Notes under the pieces: model-generated | The model's database searches: none | What the model was told of the DNA's origin: nothing | The model's input: only the letters and a program-made list of their open reading frames with translations | NCBI GenBank assembly: GCA_013397865.1 | Contig: VZTI01001178.1 | Coordinates: forward strand, 345,946-409,945 | Direction of reading: 5' to 3' | Origin: Struthidea cinerea | Taxonomy: Eukaryota; Chordata; Aves; Passeriformes; Corcoracidae | DNA: 64,000 nucleotides | Position numbers and translations under genes: made by a program | Part shown: one piece after another, positions 1 to 10,710 of the stretch | How positions within the stretch are numbered: the first letter of the stretch is position 1 | Layout of the letters: every line of letters starts with the position of its first letter

Positions 1-265
1 CCCTTGAATCAGCTCCCTTGTGTAGCTGTAAAGGCGGAGTTTGTTGTCCTGAGTGTTTCTTAAGTGGAGTCCTCAATGACATTCCTGCCTCTGGACATAG
101 CCAGGAAAAGGCAGTGAACGATTTCTGTCCCCTGCCCTTCTAAGATTTTGGGCTGTAAGAGGTGCCTTTTCCTGTTTTGTCCTGCTGGGATGCAAATAAA
201 GGGGGTTAACCCTCCTTTAGAGGATAAATAGTGAAACTTGTTTTAACTCTGCTTTTTTCTTTTAG

Positions 266-402
266 TCTTCAATAGTAGAAAGCACCTCTCACACACTTCA
301 AAGCTTGGCTGGAGTAGCAGTCTGGGTCATAAATAAGGATTTTGTTGGGAAGGGAAGGTTTTATTGGAATGACTGCAGAATGTCATCTTGTGCCATCTTT
401 AG
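266..402 (+). other. Exon-like segment, 137 bp, unidentified
   Basis: A T-rich tract ending in TTTTAG at 261-265 makes a strong-looking splice acceptor. Frame 1 from base 266 stays open for 45 codons to AG|GTGATA at 401/403, a plausible donor, and the next in-frame codon after the donor is a stop. The peptide starts SSIVESTSHTLQ and contains GVAVWVINKDF. I do not recognise it. Open frames of 45 codons are common by chance in DNA of this composition, so the case rests only on the splice sites. It could be an unrecognised internal exon of a + strand gene or plain coincidence. Confidence 0.12.
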
Positions 403-1321
403 GTGATACTTTGAACGTGATAAATGTGATGAGCCGGATTCTGCACTTGGCTGGTTCATGGCCCCTACTTTTTAAACTCACAGACTTTGGTTGGATGGTG
501 GGCTATTTTCCCCCACATCTATTTTGGCATGACTTCTATTATCCTGAGACAGAGAATGATTACTTAGAGCTCTTGGGGAGAGTACTTGGCATCTCAAGTT
601 CCTGGTGAAACATCAAGTGGGCATTATAATTGCTGCTCCAGTGGGAGTGTTTGTGCTAAGGAGAAGGTTCCGGAGCATGGAATCTTCTCTGTGGAAACTT
701 CACCTGGAGCTTTAGCATTGTGGATGGCATGTAATGGAAACGGTTCCAGAAGTTAGTAACCAGATTATTTACTGTCAGTAAATAGTGCCAGACAGTGCAA
801 ATTGTACAGCTGTGAAGTTTTTAGCAATACGAGGTTTTCAAAAGCCTGGAGGGGAGGAATGTTGGGCATGAGAGGAGAGGCAGAGGGAGGGCTTTGCCCA
901 GAGCAAGAGAAAGCTGAAGGGAGGATCAGTGGAGGATGTTTGGAAGGCTGTCAGAGAAGGGGATAGAGGAGTGACAAGAGGCTTATTTTTTATTTTAATG
1001 GAGAGACAAGAACACTTCTGACAAATTTTTAGCAAGAAAAGTTAGAGATGGATAAAGGATCTTATGTGAAGAGTGTTTTGGCCAGACTAGAGGATAAAAG
1101 AAAAAGTCCTGTAGGTGAATCACTGATGCTGTGGGCGATGCTTCCCTCTTGAAAACTGAAAGTGCTGGGGGAGAAGGTAACAAGCTACAGGAGGCACAAA
1201 AATGTCTTGTTCACTGCAGACACAGATTGTAGGGAATAAAGTATCTTTGTGTACCCTAAAAGGTCCTGTCGGAGATGCTGTTGGCACTTTAAAAGCTTCA
1301 ATCTGTATTGTCTCTTTTCAG

Positions 1322-1380
1322 ATTTCGGCTTCATTATTTAAGGGGGTTGAACAATGTGGCTTGACTCTTGTCAGAGCTGG
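1322..1380 (+). other. Exon-like segment, 59 bp, unidentified
   Basis: A good polypyrimidine tract and CAG acceptor (TTGTCTCTTTTCAG, ending at 1321) precede a 59-bp segment closed by GG|GTAAGC at 1381, a good donor match. Only one of the three frames is open through it. It reads ISASLFKGVEQCGLTLVRAG, with the last codon split by the donor. The other two frames hit stops inside the segment. No family is recognised. The pairing of two good splice sites at microexon-like spacing makes this one of the better exon candidates in the first 10 kb, but cryptic site pairs like this are frequent in vertebrate introns. Confidence 0.13.
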
Positions 1381-4300
1381 GTAAGCTTTTCTGGGTTGCT
1401 TTGTGTTTTGGTATTTCTGATAATCCCAGTTGCAGGCAGAAAAATACCTGAGGTTGCTTTGTGAGGGTTGAAATAGATGGTGATTGGAACAGAGTGGGAG
1501 AAAAATTAAATGCAGTGGAAAAGCAATTTTTATGTATTCTCCAAAACTGAGTAGAGTTGTAAATATTGGGAAATGAAATTTGTGCCTCTGCTATGTGCTG
1601 TGAGCTTGTTAAAATGAGTCCTCTGTCCTTCCTGGGCAGGGAATGTGTCCTTGCCATCCTTTGGGAAAGAAATTTGCTTTGACAAAGTGAGAGGCTTTGT
1701 GGGACCTTACCTGCCCTGCTTGATTATCAGTCCCTCTGGGGAGAGATGGAGCAAGTCTATAAAGGACTGTTGATTTCCATTTGCAATAGAATGTGGGCAG
1801 GAAATACTCCTGGGTCCTTTGCAGCCTAATTCTGCTCATGGAATAGCCTTATTTTGCAAGATTCCGTGGTTTGAGATGTGCCCTGAAGGATAAGGCTGAA
1901 AGGCTTCACTGTACGACTGGTCCTCCCTCAGCCGAGGAAGGAGACCCATCATCTTGCCTGCATCAACGTTGTTAGTCTTGGAAATAATTTTTGTCATTGT
2001 TTGAAGGAAAGTCCCATTAAATAATGTATTTCAAACAGTGCTGCTGTGCAAATGATTAATAGTAACACCTCAGATTATTCCTGGCTCACCATTTCCTTTC
2101 TTAACTCCACTTGTAAGAAGTGTATTTCAACCCTAGATGCTTTTTAAAAATTATTTTCTGCTCCATAAACCAGCACAGTGCTGAATCTCTGATTTGAGCA
2201 AGAAGCACTTTGTTAGAGGTGATGGTAAAGTGAAGGTAAATTTTCTTGCCTCTGACAAAGTTGTCCTTCTCTTGACATCATTATACCTTTCCTGCTAAGG
2301 CTGGCTTTCTTCCCAGGTAACTGAAAAGCAAAATTATTTCTGAAGGGTTGGGATTTTGGCTTTGGAAATAATTTAAACCAAACCAAATTGCAGATTGGGA
2401 TTTAAAAATGAAATATTTTTGCAGCACCCACTTCTATTACAGCCTTTGACTCCTCAGCCCTTGTGTGTGTGGATGTGGGATGTGCTGAATTTGTGCTGCT
2501 CTCTTGGTGGAGGACAGCTTTGACTGCCAGGAGAGGGGTTAAACCACGTATTGAGAGAGTTTAAGTGCTACAGGAAGTTCACATAGTTACTTACAGCATG
2601 TTTTATTTGGTGAAGTCAGGAGTTTGTAATTATTGAGCTGCTAACAATGCTGTGAGATAATAAGGGAGCTGTCTCCAGTCTGGACATGGAAAAGCAAAAG
2701 CATAGAGGAGAGAAACTGTAATAATTTGAAGTCATTGAGAAATAAAGCTGCTCAGGGAAGTCTTTCCTGTGTCAAACAATAAATGAGTCTAGAGCTTGAA
2801 ATACTGAACAGGGATGCCTGACTTGCAGAATGCTCTCTGTGAAGTTACTCTCATTTTCTAGCAAGAATCCTGCTGGTGTCATTATAGTGTTGGTAATGAA
2901 TCGAACCAGAAGATGTTCATTTCCTGCTTTACAGCCACTTGCACAGAATATTCTCAGTTTGAGTAACTACTCCAAAAAAATCCCCCAAAACAAAAGGCCG
3001 TTTGGTGGGTTTTTTTGGTTGGTTTTATTTTTTTCTTTTTAATCTGGCTATTTGGAAGTTCAGATTCTGACCCTTCATACAGCACTTCAGGATTTGGATG
3101 TTTGCCCAAGTTTGTTGGTTTTGGGTTGTGTTTTTTCCTGATTGGAGTGAAGGGACTGCCCTGAAGTAGTTGTTCTGAATTTTGTTCATTTTAATAGCCA
3201 ACTTAGAACTCTTCTGACGGAGAGAAACCTTCAGCATTAGCTCTTCTTGTGCCTGGATCTGCTGTAGTACTCGTGTTTGGCTGTTGCAGGATTACCCTCT
3301 CTAGCCTGTATTTCCATACTCTAAATCTTCCCCGACTGCATGAAATGTGGGTGGACAGCTCAGTACATTTGTTTTCTGTGGAAGGAGAACAGCTATTTTT
3401 GGTTCCTTGCCATCCTTAACCTTTAATACTGTGAGGGGCAAACTACAGAAAACCCATTTTGAGCAGTGTATTGTCAGCATTGCTCATAAATGCAAAAAAA
3501 GTTCCTTTTTACCTGGCAATTCCTTAATATACAGGTATAGCAGCACACCTGGAACGCCTTAAAAAACCAGGCAGGATGAGACACGGCAAAACCCATTTGT
3601 CTGAACATGTTTCAAATTCCGTGCTAAAGAGAAAGTGTTTATATGTTGCTCTCCAGAAACTCTTAACTCTCCCTGCTCTTTCCAGTGCTCCACTGGGCTT
3701 TGTAAACTCTCAGGAATATTTTGTTACCAGTTAGAATGCTTTTTGTCTTTATTCCATATGTTTTTCAGTGTCTGCAGGTTGGGACACTCAAGTGTATGTG
3801 GTTTCTGTATTTTTCTTAAACCTTGTGTTCACTAATCAAACATATTTGTGTGGTTAAAGTGGGCTTTAGAGGTGCGATGCCCTCAAGATTTGACATCCCT
3901 TTTGGCAATTAAATACAGGATTCTACAGTTATTAAATATCTCCAAGTGCCATCAAATACAAAGATACAGGAGACAAAACTTCTCTTTCTTCCTGAATGCT
4001 TAGAGCATATCATTAAAAGAAAAGAAAAGAAAAAAGATACAAAGGTCAAATATGCAAAATTCCACCCCAGCCCTGCAGATCCCAAAAGGTTGGACCAGCC
4101 AACTAATGTATTCCTAGTTCTTGCTAGTCATGAGGCATGAAGTTACAAGCTTATGATGATAACTGCTTTGCCCTTTTCCCCCCATGTAATTTTAGCTGTG
4201 AGAATCCATTGCTGAAATTCTAAGAGAGCATATATTGAATTATATAAAGCATTAATCTTTAAATCTAGCAGATATACTGAAATTGTTGGGATTATTAGGC

Positions 4301-7298
4301 TTTTCTGGTAGCACATGTACTCGTGTGAATCTGGTGCTCTCAGTTACCAGGCCTTAAGGCCTGTCTCTGATGTTATCAACTCTTTATTTTTGATAGGAGA
4401 GAGTTTCTAGCCAAAGCAGTTTTCAGGCTCTGAACCTTTAAAAAAAAAAAATGCTTAAAAGAAGAAAAGAATGAGACTAGTGCTAATTGTTGGTTTCTTA
4501 CAAGCAGGGCTTTCCTGCAGAGCAGTGGCTTGGGGGTGTTCAGGTGAAATTCTGCCCTCCAGAATGCTACAGGAAGCTTTTTTATGGTTTTGGGCACGTT
4601 TTTGGAATGACTGAATGACCTAGCCTCCTTTTGAAAGGGCAATTTCATTATTTAGTGTGAATTTTATGCATTTTTTAGTGAGAACACATTCAGCAGTACC
4701 TTATTATGCTTCTAATGAGGGCCAGATGTGCTTCTGCTGCAAAACGGAGGCCATAATGCAAAAAGGGACTTGCAACAGAAGAAGTGCCTTTCCCAGGGAG
4801 AAGAGCAGATCGTTTGAGGTGAAGATATTAACTTCTATTAATAATTAGAGGTGGGGAATCCATGGGGATTGGTGTGAAACCATGGGCGATACTGATTTGT
4901 ACAGAGACAACTGCAGGGCCCTTTATAATGAGGAGGAATGACACTGCAACTCTCTGAAGACAATTACATTGCAAATAAACAACTTATGTCAGCTAAGTGG
5001 TGTTTATTGCCATAATGGAAATTAATTTCAAGGGCTTGAGGCAAAGTGAATATAGCCCAGCCGAGCGGAGCATTCCACAGTGAGGTGCTCCTGCTCCTGC
5101 CATTCCCAGGCTCCTGAGTTCCTGTGGAGGGCAGTGAGTGCAGTGCTTGCCTGTCAGGTGACCAGGTAATTTGGGTCTGTTTGCTCAGTGGGGTGTTAAA
5201 AACACGCTGGAGGACACTCAAATATTTTTAATAACCATGCTCTGTGCTGCCATAGAGAGACTCGGACTGGCAGAGTGGCCCCTGCGCTCCGGATGAGAGA
5301 CCTTAATTTTCAACCTGCTTTATGCACTTAGCCAAGTTCTCTCTGTTACCCAGACAAACTGCACTTCTCTGGCTGTTTCTGTACAGCAGGGATGATAGCA
5401 CAGAGTTGCCTGACTGGGATAAGTGCATTTAAAAGGCTGTAGTGCTCCCATGCAGCGTGGAGATAGGGCCTATAATGGGAATTGTCAGCTTTATTTCATT
5501 TTTATTGTTCCCATTGACTGTTTCCCCAGCCTTGTGTGTGGGCTGTGTACCTGCTACCACGCTGTACTCTCAGCAGATACAGTTTTCCTTCTGCCACTGT
5601 GGTTTTCGAGATGCTGCTTCTGTTGTTGTTCTGGAAAACTTGTCCAGGTTGCCTGGATGAGACTGAAGACTTGTGATTAAAGAGAGCACCTCTGCATTAG
5701 GGCATGACCAGCATAACTTCAGTATAGAATGTGAATCCTCCAAGATGTATCTCCTTTTGAGAGTGCTGCTGACTTCCTCACGTCCTCACCACTGTGAAGA
5801 AGTGAAAGTTACATTTTGAAGGAGATTTATCTGGAGTAACCCTGTGTTTGATTTAACATTGCTGGACTTTGCAGAAACCTCTCATTGAACTGATGAGCTC
5901 TTTGACAGCAGGTGAAATTCTCTCTGAAAAGACAGAATTTTGTGTTTCCTCCTGGGAATGGTTTGATAAATCATGCCTGAGGCTTGAAACATCACCCTGA
6001 TCTTTCTGCAGAGGGCCATACCATCACTGTATATTTCAGCTGTGCATTAAGCTTGTTTTGTTCTTGTAAAGTCCAGGAAGAAACAGTCAGGAGACCAGAA
6101 TAGGCATGTTGTTTTATTAAAGCTTTCATCTGAGTGAGTAGGAGTTGCTCCTGTTTCTTCCTGTAATGCCAAGGATTTCAAATTGGGAACAGTTTAAACT
6201 GAAGATTAGTAGCTGGGTCAGGATGCATGTGGATAACAATGTATCCTTTCAGAAAGAAGCAAACAGATGTCCAAGCAAAAATAATAATAAAAAAGATTAA
6301 AAATGACCTTTTCTCTGCATTAGCTGCCATGAGAAGAGGGGAAACCTACACAGGGAAAGTTTTGATCCAGAGAGAGGTACTCAGGAAGTTCAGCCATGTC
6401 CTGTTGCAGAAATAGCTCCTGTGATGGATTGGCTGTTTCCTAACTGTGTTTTCAGCAAGTTTTGAATCTTGTATGAGCATTTTAAAGCATTTTCTTGAAT
6501 CATCACTTGGCTTGCATTCCCCCTTGTTTATTTTTGAATGAATACCTTGATATGTAAGACTCTGGAGCAGGGAGGCATTGGGATTGTCATGGAAACAGGA
6601 TCTGCAGCACTGGCTTCCAGCCAGGAGATGTGGTGATTCATGGCTTCAATGTGGGCGTCTGGAAATGAAATAAGTTCCAATTCTCAGGTGAATCAATGAA
6701 ATAGTATTTGTGTTTGTGTTTTTATTTTCCCCTAGGAGGTGTTCTGAACATCTTCCCCACATATCCTGTTTTATTTCTACCATTTTAAAACGTAGGAAAG
6801 GTGTTCCCTAACTATATACTCAGCATCTGTGTAGTAAATACAGCTCTGTGTGGGGAATACTCACCTGCCTCTTGTTTTAATTTTGGTTTAGCCTTAAATT
6901 AAAAAAATACGAAACCTGTAAGCTGGAATTTTGTAATGTAGCAATTTGACTTAATTCTGGACGAGTTTGGGAACAGGTTTGTGCACTGTATATGTGAATG
7001 TGGTCTCAGTGTAGGACACGAGCATGAGGTAATTGCAGATCAGGGTTTCTAAACGTTACCTCAATTTCTATAAATGGTGTTTGTGCCCACACTGAATCCC
7101 ACGTTTTGTTTGTATTCATACAAGTATAAAGTAAGTAATTGCAGGGCACATAGACAAGTGTAGATGTGCACAGCAGGGCTCTGCTGTGGGCACACGTAGT
7201 TTGAAGCACTGCTGGTGCTGAGGAGGAATGAGTGGCTCATCTCTGAGAAGTGCCAGGAGGTTGAATCCTCCTCTTTAACTGCTGGATCCCTTCAGTGC

Positions 7299-7357
7299 TA
7301 TATATGATATATAGCATATATATATATATAATATATATTATATNTCATATATATATG
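7299..7357. repeat. AT dinucleotide repeat and palindrome with one ambiguous base
   Basis: About 59 bases consist almost entirely of alternating A and T, including runs of (AT)n and a nearly self-complementary layout. The single N at 7344 sits inside it, which suggests sequencing or assembly disagreement in a slipping repeat. Such DNA can extrude as a cruciform and is usually length-polymorphic. Confidence 0.85.
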
Positions 7358-10300
7358 AATTTCCAGAGCCTGATTGAATCCCTCAGTTGTATTTAATAGT
7401 ACCAAAATTGGGTGGAATTTTTGCCTCACATTTCATACCCAAGATGCATCTTCAGAGTTCTCTTTAAAATGAAAGCAATTTATGAATGAAGATATTTTAT
7501 AATGTGTTCATCAGGAAGAGAATCTCTTGCTTATCTACTTTTATTGGTTTATTTTTAAGTTGCTGCTGCAGTGGCCAAAGAACCGTGTTGCTGTTTCCTG
7601 ACCTTTGTGGATGTGTGGGAGTGGATGGGTATGAGATAAATTTACTTAAGCTTTGGGAAAAACCTTGTGTATCAAAATTTTTCACTGCTGTGTTTGAATT
7701 AAGGTGCCCTATCAATTAATAAGGAATCACTCCTGTCAGTAATTAAGACTACAGTGAGGTGATTTAATAGGTTTTATGAATTTGAGTGCCATATAGTGTG
7801 ACTGATTGCTTTTCTGTTTAAATCTTCAAGTCACAGGGTGACCTTTTCCTCCATTTCTTCCTACTTGTTCTTTTGCCATCAACTCTGTGGTTTAGGTGAT
7901 CAGTTTTTTTTTTTAATCATTTTTGTTTCAGTGGGCTGTGCTGTTCCCTGGGTATCTTTTTCCTATGATCAAAGAATTCATTTTGTTGCTGGAGCTGTGG
8001 TTTTACCTTCTGTCAGGACTGTTACAAATCCACATCTCTGAGCTCTTGGAGTAGTTCTTTCACCAGCTGTTTGTCAGTGCACAGGCTTTGATGTCTGGCG
8101 TTTGGGTTAGCTGCTGCCGAGATCATTTATCCTGGGGAGGTTTAGCAGGTTTGTGGGTGCTGCTGTGAGTTCCACACCCGTGGTGGATCACTGCTCTTGA
8201 GGTTTGAAGTGCCTTCTCCAGCTGTGCACAAATGGGAATATTCCTGTTGCCATCCCAAGTGCAGCGGGACCAAAGGTCCAGCCTGGGTGTTTCTGCTGTG
8301 AGGAACAAGGAGCTGGTTTGCATTGCAGCAGAAATGTGGTCAGGAGTGTTTGCTGGGACCAAATTCTCGTTTGCTTTCCCATCTCGGAATCTGCTTCCAG
8401 CCCTCCCCCTCTGCCTTTTAGTTTAATAAAGCAGAAGAACAAATTTGTTCTTTCACACAATTGTTTTGTTTTATTCTGAGCCTCATCTGTTTACAGCATG
8501 TGCAACTGAGAGAGATGAGGTGTAGGGGAGGGGGGAAAAGAAACCTCTGGGGCCCTTGTGGGCTTTAAAAACCGCCTCTCTGTATTTCTGAGGTACCCTA
8601 AAATGCCTCTTCTCTAATATGAGCTGCTCTGTGGGGGTTTTTTTAACCTTCTGTTAAATTAGTGGGGCTGTTCTTGTTTGGCTTATTTTGATTATGGCTT
8701 TTTCCATATTTTGCTCTACTGTAGATATTCTTCATTAGGAGGCAAAGCTGTGGAAAAACAGGGAGCTGTCCCTCTGCCCCCCTGTTTTTCCTGTGCTGGT
8801 ATTGGCACTACATTTGGCTGTTGTCTTTTATGAATAGTGGGGCTTTTACATCATCATTCCAATTGGGAACGAATGTGGAGGAGGGGAGTGAAGTAGTCCT
8901 TCCTCAAAGGCATCTCTTGCTGCTGAATTAGTCAGTGCTGTGCTTCTGCCTCACCTGGTGAAACTGCTGCCTCATACCTGTCAGGGTGAATGTCACCTGG
9001 CACCCATGGAAAGGGTTTAATTTTAGATATTTTAGAGCTGATACTGAATATTCTGTGCCTTTCTCATTTTACTCAGACTCACCAGGATGCCCGAAGAAGC
9101 CCATGTAGAAATAGGTCCTGTGGAATATCTGACAGCAGCTGAAGAAAATGTGTCTGAAGGACAGCAGTGTTCTGGTCTGACTGCTGAGAAAACAGAATAG
9201 CAGCACATATATTCCTATCCTTGTAGTCAGATGGGAGCAAACCTAATCAATGTTTTTAGTATGAAAGTAAATTTGGGATACAAAGTAAACAAGACGCACA
9301 AATTATGGCAATTCTTGATTCTTTCTAGCAAACTTTGGTGATATTTGATTAACATGTCTTGTTAAATGCAGACAGACAACAGAACACATTGTTTTGGAGA
9401 AGAGAGCACTTGGTTTTCACAGTTAGGACAAAGGGCAGGGTTTGGAGGCAAAGAAGGAGCTGTGTGTCCCTTGATAACCACATTTGACAGCATAGCAGCT
9501 GTGCTGGAAGAAACTTCATGCAGACAAGTTCTTCTGCAGAGAGCTTTGTTTTTCCTTATCTCTAAGGCCACTGAATCCACCTGATTCAGCTGTTCATACC
9601 CTATGTGTGAAGCTTTTTATACTTAACTTTTATAAAATGAAATCAACAACGAAAACCCCCTGAAATGTAGGCTAGGAATGGATGTGACCTAACAGAATAT
9701 TTAAAATTAGGACTGTTGGGTTGGTTTTGTGTGGGTTTTTTATCGCTTCAGCCAAGTCTGTACCAGGACTTTGAGTGACCTTTTATGTTGTATTGAGTCC
9801 TGAAATTCTTCCCAAAAGAGTTCCAGTCACTGGACCAGATTAATGGGGTTAGAAAACCACCTCCTCTGGTAGGATACATCTGCCCCAACATCCAGTTTAA
9901 ATATTGTGTGGCTGTTGTCTCTGGGCTTCCTCAGTAGCTGATGCTGACAAACAAGCACCTCCCCAGGGTGATGAAGCTGACCTGTCTTTATTTCTTGCCT
10001 GAGGATAAGATTAATTCCCCATGAGCAGTGTATCAGGGTTTTTCCACTGACTCTAAATGTAATCTAGGGTTAAGGAGTTTGCACCTGGATTTCTGACACA
10101 AATAGTAAAAAATGTCTAGCATCCCTTTATCTCTAAACAAGGTTTGCAGGTAAAATACAATTTTTTAAACACTATGTACAAAAAAAAAAAAAATAGTTCT
10201 GGAAAGGCTACAGGATTTCAATGCTAATCAATGCCTAATTTTCTCCTGTGTCTCAGAGGAGATCTTCTACCTCATATTGAGCTCTGAAAGTCCCTTTTAC

Positions 10301-10470
10301 CCCTCTTGAGAAGAACTGGGGAGGCTGCAGAGACTGGGATGTGATTGAAATCGGTGGTGGAACTGTTATCCTGTGTGTTGAGATTATGTTTATCATCCAG
10401 CTTTACAATAGGTGAAGAACAGCAACAAAATGCAAACTAGCAGAGATGCTGTTCCCCCTTTACCTTCTAT
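7358..10470. other. Non-coding DNA, no recognised gene
   Basis: No interspersed repeat or recognised coding frame was found. The segment at 9077-9200 is listed separately as an exon-like candidate. An A run of 14 lies at 10180-10193. ORFs around 8188-8480 and 9362-9584 overlap each other on opposite strands with no recognisable product and are treated as chance. Confidence 0.6.
9077..9200 (+). other. Acceptor-bounded small open frame, 37 aa, unidentified
   Basis: A pyrimidine-rich tract ending TTTTACTCAG (to 9076) is a good splice acceptor. Ten bases later an ATG at 9087 opens 37 codons to TAG at 9198-9200. The acceptor-linked frame is also open upstream of that ATG (Leu-Thr-Arg). The peptide begins MPEEAHVEIGPVEYLTAAEE and is acidic and hydrophilic, unlike most chance frames here. 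There is no good donor inside it, so if real it would be a terminal coding exon or a short alternative start. No homologue comes to mind. Chance is still the simplest explanation. Confidence 0.12.
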
Positions 10471-10710
10471 TTTTTCCCCCTTCTCCCCCCTTTTTTCTCC
10501 CCTCCCCCCCTTTTCTTCCCCCTCTTCCCTTTTTCCTCCCCTTTTCCCCCCTTTCCCCCTCTCTCCCGCCCTTTTTCCTCCCTTTCTTCCCCATCTCCCT
10601 CTTTTCCTCCTTTTCCCTTCTTTTTCCCCCCTTTTCTCCCACTTCTTTTTCCCCTCCTTTCCCCTTCCCTTTCCTGCCCCTTCCTTGCCCCCTCTTCTTC
10701 CTCCCTTTCC
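10471..10710. repeat. Long polypyrimidine (C/T) tract, purine-rich on the - strand
   Basis: These 240 bases contain only five purines (at 10568, 10593, 10641, 10676 and 10687). The first 97 bases are uninterrupted pyrimidine, made of irregular C runs and T runs. The opposite strand is G/A only, with many runs of three or more G. It can therefore form triplex (H-DNA) and G-quadruplex structures. The long overlapping ORFs on both strands here (Pro/Ser/Phe-rich on +, Lys/Gly/Glu-rich on -) are low-complexity products of this tract, not genes. Confidence 0.93.

Larger units (their letters stand above)
1..7298. other. Non-coding DNA, no recognised gene
   Basis: Unique-looking, moderately AT-rich sequence. 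Frames in this stretch are short and read as no known protein family. Two short segments bounded by splice-like sites (266-402 and 1322-1380) are listed separately. A small (AAAAG)n run lies at 4014-4037 and an 11-base A run near 4441. I see no CR1 or other interspersed repeat here. It is most likely intron or intergenic DNA. Confidence 0.6.

Noticed and set aside
5875..5911. 37-bp segment between TTTGCAG and CAG|GTGAAA (KPLIELMSSLTA)
   Set aside because: The pyrimidine tract before the acceptor is weak and the segment is too short to judge; pairs like this are frequent by chance.
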